NCBI GenBank assembly: GCA_905194705.1
Contig: CAJJTI010000016.1
Span: 1-20,287 of the forward strand
Length of the DNA stretch: 20,287 bases
From: an uncultured Solobacterium sp.
GTDB taxonomy: Bacteria; Bacillota_I; Bacilli_A; Erysipelotrichales; Erysipelotrichaceae
Direction: 5' to 3'
Of the stretch, positions 1 through 8,197 are shown in pieces (position 1 is the first letter of the stretch; every line of letters starts with the position of its first letter). Both the position numbers and the translations under genes were made by a program. The notes under the pieces were generated by a model. It worked only from the letters and a program-made list of their open reading frames with translations. It ran no database searches and had not been told where the DNA came from.

Positions 1-493
1 CTAAAGGATGTGTTACATTTAATGTTTGACCACCATGATTTTCAAAACCAACAATTTTAAATGTTTCGTTATTTATGGTTGCTTCTACAACGATATTACC
101 AATACATCTATGATCTCTGTCAGTACTTTCTGTGTAGTAATCAAATATGCCTAAACCATCAATTTCATTTCCATCCTGGTCTAAATAATATTTTCCAAAA
201 AGCTGATATCCACCACATATCAATAAAAATGTTGTTGAATGATTTAATGCATTCACGATACTGTCTTTTCTTTTTAATAAATCTTCAAAGATAAGATTTT
301 GTTCATAGTCTGCTCCACCGCCTAAAAAGAATAAATCATAGTCATTTATATCTACTTCTTCATTTAAAGAACAGGTTTTAACTGTAACATTGATATTTCT
401 TTTTAGAGCACGTGTTTTAAGAACCTGGATATTCCCTTTATCTCCATATAGATCCATCAAATCGTTATACATCCATAATATCTTCAGATCCAT
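1..493 (-). CDS. gatD: GatD, glutaminase subunit of lipid II isoglutaminyl synthase (3' end cut by window edge)
   Basis: This is the N-terminal 164 residues of a class I glutamine amidotransferase-like protein. In the family, GatD releases ammonia from glutamine, and MurT uses it to amidate the D-Glu of the lipid II stem peptide to D-isoglutamine on the cytoplasmic face. Translated by hand, it begins MDLKILWMYNDLMDLYGDKG, typical of GatD. It has the LGGGADYEQ segment near residues 57-65 and the nucleophile motif LLICGGYQLFG, with Cys93 matching the catalytic cysteine (Cys94 in the S. aureus enzyme). FENHGG follows at 150-155. The catalytic His should lie beyond the window edge; the family is about 240 residues. 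The ATG sits one base after the murT stop (TAATATG) with GAGGA about 8 nt upstream, inside murT, so the two subunits are translationally linked. Identification is firm because of both motif and partner. Confidence 0.93.
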   Translation of the reverse strand, partial: MDLKILWMYNDLMDLYGDKGNIQVLKTRALKRNINVTVKTCSLNEEVDINDYDLFFLGGGADYEQNLIFEDLLKRKDSIVNALNHSTTFLLICGGYQLFGKYYLDQDGNEIDGLGIFDYYTESTDRDHRCIGNIVVEATINNETFKIVGFENHGGQTLNVTHPL

Positions 494-494
494 A

Positions 495-1802
495 TTATTT
501 TTCCTCTTTTCTTAAAATAGCACGTGTTGCATGAAGTGCAGTATAAGTACACATGATATAACTGTTCATATTCGCTTCATTTAGATAATGTACCGCTTTG
601 ACACTATCTTCTATTACTTTGATTTTGTCTTCTAAACCTTCATATTTTAAGCGAAGTGCCATGTCATAAGCTCTTAATCCACTGCATACAATTTCTCTGA
701 TATTCTTTTGATTTAATCTTTCAAAATGTGCATCCCAGATCCAGGAAATATCATGACCATCTTGATCATTGTCATTTAAGAAAATACATATCATCTTATC
801 TTCTTCATGACTGTTAATTTCTTTCATAACTTCATTTGCACCTGTTGGGTTTTTAATTAAATTGATAATACAAGGTTTATTCAGATTGAACTCTTCATTT
901 CTTCCTTCTTTTAAAGAATATGTACGGAATACTTTATCAGCATTACTTAAATCCAAATTAAGTGATTTCATGACACATAAAACACTGGCACAATTATAAA
1001 TTGCATATAACGCATTGATAAATGAATGGAATTCCGTGTTATTTACAATAAAAGTTCCCTTTTCTTTATCAACTTTTTCAACAAATATATCAGGCGCAAT
1101 TTCTCCATAATGGTCTTTTGGACAGTTGAATCTACCAATATGAGAATATTGATAATAGTCATAATGCAGTCTGTTTCCACATCTTGGACAGAATTTACCT
1201 TCGCTTGCTTCATTTGTTTCTAGTAAACTTTCCTCATTTTTACCAACTGAGAAAAGTAAAGTTTTAGCCTTTTCAGCATTATCTTTTAATCTTAAAACAT
1301 TTGGATCATCGCCATTTAAAATAAGCGTACCCGTAAAATCTTTTGTAACTGCCATAATTTTACGAATAATTGTTTCCATTTCCCCTGCTCTATCTAACTG
1401 ATCACGGAAAAAGTTTGTAACAACAAGATGAGAAGGATGTAAATGATCAAACTGTCTATATAATGTTAATTCATCCACTTCAATAACCACAGCATCAGCG
1501 TGGATAACATAATTTGCATCAGCGTTAGTCGCAAGTAAAGTAGCAATACCCACATTTAAATTATCTCCACGATGATTATTGATTACTTTTAATCCAGAAG
1601 CTCTTAAACTCTCTGCAATAAGGTTACTCGTTGTCGTTTTACCATTAGTACCGGTAACTAAAATCACAATTTCAGGCATCTTAAAACGCTTGATAAAATC
1701 TTTATCAAGTTTTAGAGCTATACTTCCTGGTAATGATCCACCTCTACCAAAAAGAGATAACAGCTTATGAGTACCTTTCACTATTCCTAATTTTAAATCC
1801 AT
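495..1802 (-). CDS. murT: MurT, ATP-dependent ligase subunit of lipid II isoglutaminyl synthase
   Basis: Mur-ligase-family subunit that activates the lipid II D-Glu carboxylate with ATP and accepts ammonia from GatD. From the chosen ATG it is 435 residues, the usual MurT length. The Mur P-loop is GTNGKTTT at 51-58, followed by the central ligase domain with VIEVDE (107-111) and TNFFRDQLDR (129-138). A zinc-ribbon insertion starts CPRCG at 205-209. The C-terminal domain has FLNDNDQDGHDISWIWD at 341-357; its Asp matches the residue that completes the GatD catalytic triad in S. aureus MurT. The first possible start is a GTG at 1811, directly after the yhaM stop. ATG at 1802 is preferred because AGGTG lies 6 nt before it. 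Oddity: the fourth zinc-ribbon cysteine is missing (C-P-K-D-H in place of a second Cys pair), so Asp or His may be the ligand. Confidence 0.95.
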   Translation of the reverse strand: MDLKLGIVKGTHKLLSLFGRGGSLPGSIALKLDKDFIKRFKMPEIVILVTGTNGKTTTSNLIAESLRASGLKVINNHRGDNLNVGIATLLATNADANYVIHADAVVIEVDELTLYRQFDHLHPSHLVVTNFFRDQLDRAGEMETIIRKIMAVTKDFTGTLILNGDDPNVLRLKDNAEKAKTLLFSVGKNEESLLETNEASEGKFCPRCGNRLHYDYYQYSHIGRFNCPKDHYGEIAPDIFVEKVDKEKGTFIVNNTEFHSFINALYAIYNCASVLCVMKSLNLDLSNADKVFRTYSLKEGRNEEFNLNKPCIINLIKNPTGANEVMKEINSHEEDKMICIFLNDNDQDGHDISWIWDAHFERLNQKNIREIVCSGLRAYDMALRLKYEGLEDKIKVIEDSVKAVHYLNEANMNSYIMCTYTALHATRAILRKEEK

Positions 1803-1811
1803 ATCTTTCAC

Positions 1812-2747
1812 CTATATTTTTGGTTTATAGAATTGTCTACCTTCTAAAGCAAATAATTTAGCTGTCCATTCACCTGGTTTAACTTGTGATAGAGCTTGGT
1901 TTAATGTATTCATTCTCGCATCAAGATTATCAATATAACTTAATACTTCTGCTTCTTTAATTTCTGGTAATACAGGAGAACCAAATTCCATTTTTCCATG
2001 GTGACTTAAAATCATATGTCTTAAAAGTAATGTTTCTTCGGCATTTTCTAAATGACATCTTTTAGAAGCTTCCATTAACCATCCATGACATATACTGATA
2101 TGACCAATTAACTTTCCTTCTGTACTGTATTCTCCTGAAATTAGACCGCCAAGTTCACATGTTTTACCCATATCATGTACGAGTACTCCAGAAAGAAGTA
2201 AATCATAGTTTAATGTCGGGTATAAAGAACAGATTGCTTTAGCAGTTTTTGCCATACCTAAAGTATGTTCTGCTAATCCCCCTACATATCCATGATGAAT
2301 TTTACTTGCGGCAGGATACACAAAAAATCTTTTATCGACTTTTTTGAACATTTCAATAACTAAAGTTTTTAAGTTCGTATTTTGAATAGAAAGAATTAAA
2401 TCCTTGATTTCATTTCTTAAAACTGTTTCTGAGTAAGAGCTTGTTTGTAAATACTCACTCATATCTAAAGTATTTTGATCTAAAGAAACTAAACTATTTA
2501 CTCTTAACTGCAACGCATGATTATAAAGAAGAACTTCACAATTTACATTTACTACATTACCTACAACTGCAGCTTCTTCATCTGTTGTTTTAACATCCCA
2601 TAGTTTAGCATCAATTGAGCCAGAGCTGTCTTGTAAAACAAGATTTAAATAAGGAGAACCTTTCTGAGTTGTTCCTTTTGTACAACTTTTAATCATTAAA
2701 GGAATAGAATATTTTTCTTTTTCCTTAAAATCTATAATCTTAGTCAT
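1812..2747 (-). CDS. yhaM: YhaM-type 3'-5' exoribonuclease (OB fold + HD domain)
   Basis: A 311-residue protein, close to the 314 of B. subtilis YhaM, a metal-dependent 3'-5' exonuclease that trims short RNA 3' ends and can act on single-stranded DNA. Residues about 15-90 form an OB-fold nucleic acid binding domain (LVLQDSSGSIDAKLWD, 37-52). Residues about 150-290 are the HD phosphohydrolase core: HH at 151-152, AEH at 159-161, VHDMGK at 190-195, SHHG at 248-251 and YIDNLDA at 271-277. An upstream start at 2765 is possible, but ATG at 2747 has GGAG 7 nt upstream. This ATG overlaps the stop of the glycosyltransferase-RecX gene by 8 nt (ATGACTAA), so translation is probably coupled. The stop is immediately followed by the murT start region. 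Its place in an envelope operon has no obvious functional logic. Assignment is confident. Confidence 0.93.
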   Translation of the reverse strand: MTKIIDFKEKEKYSIPLMIKSCTKGTTQKGSPYLNLVLQDSSGSIDAKLWDVKTTDEEAAVVGNVVNVNCEVLLYNHALQLRVNSLVSLDQNTLDMSEYLQTSSYSETVLRNEIKDLILSIQNTNLKTLVIEMFKKVDKRFFVYPAASKIHHGYVGGLAEHTLGMAKTAKAICSLYPTLNYDLLLSGVLVHDMGKTCELGGLISGEYSTEGKLIGHISICHGWLMEASKRCHLENAEETLLLRHMILSHHGKMEFGSPVLPEIKEAEVLSYIDNLDARMNTLNQALSQVKPGEWTAKLFALEGRQFYKPKI

Positions 2748-4728
2748 TATCCCACTCCATTTCATCTAAAATTGCATAAATATCTGAACATTCATATCCT
2801 TTAGCAGCACAATAACGATAAATCGTATTTCTTAATTCACTGCCAGAATATTTCTTTTCGTATCTTTTTCTCGCTTTTTGTGCACACTTTCGACAGTTAT
2901 CTAATTGTTTTAGTTCATCACCTGCAAAATCCAAATCCTGCACAACTGCTTCAACAATATCACTCTTGTAGCCACGAAGTAATAACTTGTTTTTAATCTT
3001 TTCTTTCTTCATGCGTACTGACTCATCACGAATTGTACCTTGAAGTTTTTCTGCATATGCCTTTGCATGTACTAGTTCTTCGTTAGGAAAAGTGTTTAAT
3101 ACATCTTGAATTAATTCAACAGGTATACCATTTTTCTTTAATTTACGAATAATTCTTTCTTCTCCAAATAAAGCATAATGCATTGAGTTAACAATAGTTT
3201 CACAATATCTTCTATCATTGATATATCCTTTTTTCTCAAGATTTTCGATAATATCATTGATTACTTCAATATCAAGTTTGAAATTCTTTGTTAACCAGTC
3301 ATACATTTCTTTACGTGTACGATCTTTTACAGCCAGCTTTCTTACACAAGAATCATAGGCATTTAATCTTTCTTCTCTGCTCTTTAAAGCTTTAATTGTT
3401 GATTCTGTAATCTTGCCACCTTTTCTTAAGCCAAAATTACAATAATCATCCAAAGAAATTGTCATCTTACTTTCTTCTTTAGAGCAGGTACGAACAATAA
3501 TTTGAACACTGTCATCTTTTACGATAATATCATCAATAACAGAAATACTCTTATATACTTCAATTGCATAATGATAAACTTCTATTACTCTTTCATAGAA
3601 AACCTCAGAACTGTATGGATGAACAACCTCTAAACATTTTTCTTTAATCTCTTCTAATTTATCATTAGATAATGTTTTAAATTTTAATAAAGCATCTTTT
3701 AAAGATTCAGCATCTTCAAAATACCAGCCTGTTTCTTCTTCAATAATCAAGTCACTTAATACTTCATCTTTTCTTGCAAATAGTGGAATACCACTTGATA
3801 AAGCTTCAATAAAAGTCATTCCTTGTGTTTCAGATAAACTTGCTGAAACAAACGCATCACTTGCTCGATAATAGTCAGCTATTTCTTTACTGTCTCTAGG
3901 ACCCGCAAAAAATACCGTATCCTCTATACCATTATCCTTAGCATACTTCTGTAATTTTTCTAAATCCGGTCCACCACCAACAATTAATAGTTTTATATCT
4001 CTACATTCTTCATGCAATTTCAAGAAGCCGTCAATAACAATATCTAAAGCTTTTTCTTCCGCAATACGGCCAACATAAACAATTATTTTATCTTGTTTTG
4101 TAAAGCCAAATTCATCATGTATTTTTTTTGTTTTTTCTTCACTAGTATTTAATGGGGAAAATTTATCTAAAGGTAAACCTGTAGGAACAACAAAAATATC
4201 AGAACGTACATTATATCTTTCTAATAGATCTTTCGTTTTTTTACTTGGAGCGATAACTGCTTGAGAAGTATCACCATACATTTTTGATAAATGAGCAACA
4301 GCTTTTTTGGCCACAGAATCAACTTTATCAGAGTTAATAAAGTTAACATAATGTGTATAGTCTTCATAAGTTGTGTGATAGGTACTGACAAGAGGAATGT
4401 TATACTGGTTTGCACACATTCTCGCAAGTATTCCTACGCCAAATTCAGTCTGTGCATGAATCATATCTAAATGTAGTGCTTTTACCTCATTCATCGCTCT
4501 TAAGTGTATTGGGGAAGTCATAACATAGCCATATAAAAACTTTAATTCAATTCCTGCAAGATAATAAATCTTATGATCTTCACTCCACTCGGAAGTACCA
4601 ATTTTTTTAGGACAGAAAACATATACTTCATGACCATGTTTTTCTAATTCATCACGCAATATTCTTGTACTATTAGCAACACCATTTATTTGTGGTGGAT
4701 ATGTATCCGAAAATAATCCTATTCTCAT
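2740..4728 (-). CDS. GT4 glycosyltransferase (diacylglycerol glucosyltransferase type) fused to full-length RecX
   Basis: One open frame of 662 residues joins two normally separate proteins. Residues 1 to about 395 are a GT-B family 4 glycosyltransferase: MRIGLFSDTYPPQINGVA at the start, HAQTEFGVG (91-99), STYHTTYEDYTHYV (115-128), PTGLPLDKF (182-190), VGRIAEEKALD (219-229), and an EX7E motif with E300 and E308 (ETQGMTFIE). These match processive or monoglucosyl-diacylglycerol synthases that glucosylate membrane diacylglycerol. Residues about 397-660 align along the whole length of RecX, the RecA-filament modulator: an N-terminal beta segment (IDDIIVKDDSVQIIVRT), then repeated three-helix units such as RTRKEMYDWL, EKKGYINDRRYC and GEERIIRKLKKNGI. 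The ATG has GGAGAG 6 nt upstream, just after the flippase stop. The Met at 422 has no good ribosome site and would remove RecX beta strands, so a separate RecX start is unlikely. The donor and acceptor are inferred from family only. Confidence 0.9.
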   Translation of the reverse strand: MRIGLFSDTYPPQINGVANSTRILRDELEKHGHEVYVFCPKKIGTSEWSEDHKIYYLAGIELKFLYGYVMTSPIHLRAMNEVKALHLDMIHAQTEFGVGILARMCANQYNIPLVSTYHTTYEDYTHYVNFINSDKVDSVAKKAVAHLSKMYGDTSQAVIAPSKKTKDLLERYNVRSDIFVVPTGLPLDKFSPLNTSEEKTKKIHDEFGFTKQDKIIVYVGRIAEEKALDIVIDGFLKLHEECRDIKLLIVGGGPDLEKLQKYAKDNGIEDTVFFAGPRDSKEIADYYRASDAFVSASLSETQGMTFIEALSSGIPLFARKDEVLSDLIIEEETGWYFEDAESLKDALLKFKTLSNDKLEEIKEKCLEVVHPYSSEVFYERVIEVYHYAIEVYKSISVIDDIIVKDDSVQIIVRTCSKEESKMTISLDDYCNFGLRKGGKITESTIKALKSREERLNAYDSCVRKLAVKDRTRKEMYDWLTKNFKLDIEVINDIIENLEKKGYINDRRYCETIVNSMHYALFGEERIIRKLKKNGIPVELIQDVLNTFPNEELVHAKAYAEKLQGTIRDESVRMKKEKIKNKLLLRGYKSDIVEAVVQDLDFAGDELKQLDNCRKCAQKARKRYEKKYSGSELRNTIYRYCAAKGYECSDIYAILDEMEWDND

Positions 4729-4730
4729 GT

Positions 4731-5780
4731 TTAACTCTCCTCTTTGATTGGTATATCTTTTCTTGTCTTAGCATATAAGAAAACAAGACCTCCAATCACT
4801 AACATCATATAATATGTAGCAAATCTCCATATAATCATAATTGAACTTGCATAAGCTTTACCAAATATTGTAGAAAACATCAATAAGAATGAAGCTTCTG
4901 TTCCTCCAGAACTTCCAGGAGATGGAATAAATGCATTCACTAATGAAACAAATGAACTTAAGGCAATAATATTAATTAATATATCAAAATTAACCGGTAA
5001 TCTTAAAGCTAACGCAATGAAAAATGGAACCGAATAATATAAAAGTAAACGAACAACATTCAATAGTACAACTTTTGGTATCATTTCTTTATGTTCTTTT
5101 ATAATCTTTACTTCGCCTTCAAAACGGTTAAGTTGCTTTTTTAAACTTTCTGTTGCTTTTACAGGATCTTTTACAAGTTTCATTTTCACGCCAATTTCAA
5201 TACCTTTTGTAGCAATCCATGTATAAAACTTTGGAAAGCTGACTAATACCCATAAGCCTAAAATAACGGCAGCATTTACAACAAAGGCAAAAGCGACAAT
5301 AATAAAGAACGAAGAATATTTACTGTAAAATAATGGAAGTTTTAATAGCACCAGAATAAATACTGATACAACCATTGTTGTCTGGTAAATAATAAAGTCC
5401 ATCCAGAGAACACTGGCACTGCTTGAAATTGGTACACCCTGTTTACGAAATATAAATACCTGAACAAACTGACCGCCGCTGGCACTTGGGGTAATGTTGT
5501 TAAAGAAACTTCCAACAAAGGCATTGATAATTCCATAGCGATATTTATATTCAGGATTGCTTAATTTACATTCTATCGTTAAGGCAATACCTACCATGAT
5601 ACGACTTAAAAGTACAACAAGAATCACCACAAAAAACCAGAAGTGATTGGCACTTTGTATTACAGCAATAATATCAATAGGGTTGTTTTTGAATGTCAGC
5701 CATATAACAAGAACTGCTATTGTTACAATTAATACGATATTAAAAACATAGTTATTTAATAATTTACTTATTTTTTGCAT
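4731..5780 (-). CDS. Lysylphosphatidylglycerol synthase TM-region / YbhN-like integral membrane protein (putative lipid flippase)
   Basis: Polytopic membrane protein of about 349 residues from the ATG at 5780, of the UPF0104/MprF flippase-domain family. About eight hydrophobic segments are visible, starting with NIVLIVTIAVLVIWLTF near the N-terminus. Family signatures are NNITPSASGGQFVQVFIF in the first half and NAFIPSPGSSGGTEASF in the second. A cytoplasmic, charged loop (KATESLKKQLNRFEGEVKII) lies between them. MprF's related domain flips aminoacyl-phospholipids; for stand-alone members the substrate is generally unknown. The next gene starts 2 nt after the stop and looks like a diacylglycerol glucosyltransferase, so moving or supporting a glycolipid is a reasonable inference. 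Start: a TTG at 5825 with AAGGAA upstream would add 15 residues, but those codons are also a near-perfect promoter; ATG 5780 (or 5786) gives the usual short N-terminus before the first membrane helix. Confidence 0.85.
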   Translation of the reverse strand: MQKISKLLNNYVFNIVLIVTIAVLVIWLTFKNNPIDIIAVIQSANHFWFFVVILVVLLSRIMVGIALTIECKLSNPEYKYRYGIINAFVGSFFNNITPSASGGQFVQVFIFRKQGVPISSSASVLWMDFIIYQTTMVVSVFILVLLKLPLFYSKYSSFFIIVAFAFVVNAAVILGLWVLVSFPKFYTWIATKGIEIGVKMKLVKDPVKATESLKKQLNRFEGEVKIIKEHKEMIPKVVLLNVVRLLLYYSVPFFIALALRLPVNFDILINIIALSSFVSLVNAFIPSPGSSGGTEASFLLMFSTIFGKAYASSIMIIWRFATYYMMLVIGGLVFLYAKTRKDIPIKEES

Positions 5781-5816
5781 ATGCATAATTATACTATCGA
5801 TGAAAAATGCACTCAA
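5778..5816 (-). promoter_or_regulatory. Near-consensus sigma-A promoter of the envelope operon, apparently giving a leaderless mRNA
   Basis: On the minus strand, TTGAGT (5816-5811) and a perfect TATAAT (5793-5788) are 17 bp apart. Transcription should start 6-8 nt after the -10 box, at about 5782-5780, and an in-frame ATG occupies 5780-5778. This is the only good promoter seen between the rbfA terminator and the flippase gene. It implies that the flippase mRNA starts at or within two bases of its start codon, with no Shine-Dalgarno site. Confidence 0.68.
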
Positions 5817-5848
5817 CTGTTTCAATATTACAGTTTCCTTAACTTTTG

Positions 5849-5881
5849 AAAAAAGCTGTCTCTAAACACTTAGAAACAGCT
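5849..5881 (-). terminator. Intrinsic terminator after rbfA
   Basis: On the minus strand a 12-bp stem pairs AGCTGTTTCTAA with TTAGAGACAGCT (one G-U pair) around a 4-nt loop (5866-5869), followed directly by a run of six T before C. It begins about 7 nt after the rbfA stop, and so closes the rimP-rbfA operon. It also separates that operon from the promoter of the flippase gene only about 30 bp further on. Confidence 0.9.
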
Positions 5882-5887
5882 AAATAC

Positions 5888-6250
5888 TTAATCTTCTTTA
5901 TTTTCGTCCTGACGATGGATTTCAGCAATAATATCATCAATATGACGACCGCGTTCCATTGCTTTATCAATCTCAAAACGAAGATCTGGAGTACGTCTAA
6001 TATCAAGTCTTTGACTTAATTCTGTACGAATAAAGCCTTTAGCACGATTTAATGCTTTTAGACCTGCTTCATTACGTGCATCTTTTCCTAAGAAAGAACA
6101 ATATACTGTCGCATAACTATGATCATTAGAAATACGAACATCAGTAATTGTAACAAAACCTACGTTAGGATCTTTCAATGAGAACTGAATAATATCTGTA
6201 ATATCTTTACGGATAATACCTTCAAGTCTTTTCACTTTTACACTTGTCAT
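5888..6250 (-). CDS. rbfA: RbfA, 30S ribosome-binding factor A
   Basis: A 120-residue single-domain type II KH protein that binds the immature 30S subunit near the 5' end of 16S rRNA and is needed for late maturation and cold growth. MTSVKVKRLEGIIRKDITDI at the start and VTITDVRISNDHSYATVYCS (33-52) are typical. NRAKGFIRTELSQRLDIRRT (68-87) carries the interrupted AxG-type KH turn, and the end is EIHRQDENKED. The reading frame remains open further upstream, but ATG at 6250 is chosen: it lies one base after the infB stop (TAATATG), AGAGG is 6 nt upstream, and family proteins begin here. It is the last gene of the operon, directly before a terminator. Nothing looks unusual in the protein. Confidence 0.96.
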   Translation of the reverse strand: MTSVKVKRLEGIIRKDITDIIQFSLKDPNVGFVTITDVRISNDHSYATVYCSFLGKDARNEAGLKALNRAKGFIRTELSQRLDIRRTPDLRFEIDKAMERGRHIDDIIAEIHRQDENKED

Positions 6251-6251
6251 A

Positions 6252-8108
6252 TTAAACCTCTGCAGGTACTTCTTTTTCTTGATATGCTTCAATCATATCG
6301 CCTACCTTGATATCGTTATAGTTTTCAATTGTAATACCGCATTCAAAGCCAACTGTAACTTCTTTTGCGTCATCCTTGAATCTCTTTAATGAACCAAGTT
6401 TACCAGTATAGATGACTACACCATCACGAACTAAACGAATACCACAATGGTTAACAAGTTTACCATCTGTAACCATACATCCACCGATTGTACCAATCTT
6501 GGATACTTTATATGTTTCACGGATTTCAGCTTGTCCAATAACAACTTCTGTATATACAGGAGCAAGCATACCCTTCATGGCATTTTCCATTTCTTCTGTA
6601 GCCTTATAGATAATGTCATGTAGACGTATAGATACACCAGCTTCTTCAGCCTTACGACGAATTGTTGCATCAGGTCGAACATTAAAGCCGATAATCATCG
6701 CTTTAGAAGCATCAGCTAACATAATATCTGATTCTGTAATTGCACCTGCTGTAGCATGAATAACATTAACTTTAACACCCTTAACATCAAGTTTTTCCAT
6801 TGAAGACTTAACAGCTTCAGCACTACCTTGTACATCAGCTTTAATAATAATTGGAATTTCTTGAATTTCACCTGCTTCAATTTCACGTGACAAGTCTTCT
6901 AAACTCATGGCACTTGTCTTGTTACGTTGAAGTTCAATCTTCTTGCGCATTCTTCTATCAGCTACTGCTCTAGCTTCTTTTTCGTTATTAAATGCTTTAA
7001 ATAAGTCACCTGCTTCAGGAACATCATTTAAACCAATGATTTCAATAGGTGTACTAGGTCCAGCTACCTTTAATTCTTTGCCATCTTCATCCGTCATTCT
7101 ACGAACTTTACCAAAGCACGTTCCAACGACAATTGGTTCACCTTGTTTTAAAGTACCATTTTGTACAAGTAATGTAGCAACTGGTCCTCTACCCTTATCA
7201 AGTTTTGCTTCAATAACAGTACCTGTAGCTAGACGGTTAGGATTTGCTTTAAGTTCCTGCATATCTGCAACAGTAAGAATTGTCTCAAGTAATTCTTGAA
7301 TACCGTCACCTTTTTTCGCAGATGTGTTAACGAAAATATTATCGCCACCCCATTCTTCAGGCATGATACCATGTTCTGCAAGTTCACTCTTTACTCTTTC
7401 AGGATTTGCAGTAGGCTTATCAATCTTGTTTACAGCAATAATAATTGGAACATTCGCTGCTTTAGCGTGGTCAATAGCTTCTTCTGTTTGAGGCATTACA
7501 CCATCATCAGCCGCAACAACAATAATTGCCATATCAGTAACTTTAGCTCCTCTAGCACGCATTGCCGTAAATGCTTCGTGACCTGGAGTATCTAAGAATG
7601 TTACTTTTCTTCCATTTACTTTAATCTGGTAAGCACCGATGGCTTGTGTAATACCACCAGCTTCACCTTCAACTACCTTTGTTTTTCTAATTGAGTCAAG
7701 AAGTGTTGTTTTACCATGGTCAACGTGTCCCATGATAGTAACAACAGGAGGTCTTTCACATAAGTCTTCAGGATTATCTGGTACTTCATCTTCAAGACTG
7801 TCCTCATCTTTTTGCTCAACTTTAGTTGGTTCTATATCGTAAGAAATACAAACAGTTTCAACCATGTCATCATCTAGGGCACTGTTGATTGTTACCATCT
7901 TGCCTTCTAAGAATAAGACTTTGATAATATCACTGGCTTGACGATTTATTTTTTTAGCAAGTTGACCTACAGTAATACCTTCACTGTAAGTAATTGCTTT
8001 TACTTCAGGTTCTTTGTTTCTTGTATCTTTAGAAAACTTGTTTGGACCATTTTTTCCACGGTTATTATTTTTTTTGTTTGTTTTTTGATTTGAATTATTT
8101 TTTGGCAT
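6252..8108 (-). CDS. infB: Translation initiation factor IF-2
   Basis: A 618-residue GTPase that brings fMet-tRNA to the 30S subunit and promotes subunit joining. The N-terminus is short and basic, rich in Asn, Lys and Gly (1-35), followed by an IF2N domain ([20 protein letters not shown], 41-60). The GTPase motifs are complete: GHVDHGKT (127-134), DTPGHE (173-178), NKID (227-230) and SAKKGD. Domains II, III and IV with the C-terminal fMet-tRNA-binding barrel complete the protein. It is shorter than the roughly 715 residues of B. subtilis IF2 because the N-terminal extension is reduced. The start is ATG 8108 with a long purine-rich ribosome site (AAGGAAGGAAGGG) 5 nt upstream. The stop is one base before the rbfA ATG. 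In the 89-bp gap towards rnpM the usual ylxQ-like gene is missing. Confidence 0.98.
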   Translation of the reverse strand: MPKNNSNQKTNKKNNNRGKNGPNKFSKDTRNKEPEVKAITYSEGITVGQLAKKINRQASDIIKVLFLEGKMVTINSALDDDMVETVCISYDIEPTKVEQKDEDSLEDEVPDNPEDLCERPPVVTIMGHVDHGKTTLLDSIRKTKVVEGEAGGITQAIGAYQIKVNGRKVTFLDTPGHEAFTAMRARGAKVTDMAIIVVAADDGVMPQTEEAIDHAKAANVPIIIAVNKIDKPTANPERVKSELAEHGIMPEEWGGDNIFVNTSAKKGDGIQELLETILTVADMQELKANPNRLATGTVIEAKLDKGRGPVATLLVQNGTLKQGEPIVVGTCFGKVRRMTDEDGKELKVAGPSTPIEIIGLNDVPEAGDLFKAFNNEKEARAVADRRMRKKIELQRNKTSAMSLEDLSREIEAGEIQEIPIIIKADVQGSAEAVKSSMEKLDVKGVKVNVIHATAGAITESDIMLADASKAMIIGFNVRPDATIRRKAEEAGVSIRLHDIIYKATEEMENAMKGMLAPVYTEVVIGQAEIRETYKVSKIGTIGGCMVTDGKLVNHCGIRLVRDGVVIYTGKLGSLKRFKDDAKEVTVGFECGITIENYNDIKVGDMIEAYQEKEVPAEV

Positions 8109-8197
8109 ATATACCCTTCCTTCCTTTCTTCATTTATGTTGGTTCCTTTGAACCGCAATCTATTTTTTTATCCCTTCTTTCTTCATATATTTCTTTT
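8109..8197 (-). promoter_or_regulatory. infB leader within the operon: purine-rich gap with strong ribosome site
   Basis: These 89 bases lie between rnpM and infB. On the minus strand they are strongly purine-rich and end in AAGGAAGGAAGGG five bases before the infB ATG, an unusually extended Shine-Dalgarno stretch. A small hairpin (GGTTC and GAACC, 4-nt loop, 8141-8154) sits about 30 nt ahead of the start codon. No open frame or promoter is convincing here. In Bacillus this position holds a ribosomal-protein L7Ae-family gene, which is absent. Confidence 0.5.

Noticed and set aside
1803..1811. GTG at 1811 as the murT start
   Set aside because: It directly abuts the yhaM stop and leaves no room for a ribosome site other than inside yhaM; AGGTG serves ATG 1802 at 6 nt spacing.
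3463..3465. Met codon at residue 422 as a separate RecX start
   Set aside because: No clear ribosome site, and it would cut away RecX beta-strand residues that are present in frame upstream.
5781..5825. TTG codon at 5825 as the normal start of the flippase-like gene
   Set aside because: It has a fair AAGGAA upstream, but the codons coincide with a near-consensus promoter and add 15 residues not typical of the family; kept only as an alternative.
6943..7299. 118-codon open frame on the plus strand inside infB, and other plus-strand frames of 60-107 codons
   Set aside because: All lie antisense to conserved genes, show no family motifs and no ribosome sites, and follow from the codon bias of the minus-strand genes.
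8141..8154. Small GGTTC/GAACC hairpin as an operon terminator or riboswitch
   Set aside because: Only five pairs, no T-run and no further structure; mentioned only within the infB leader.
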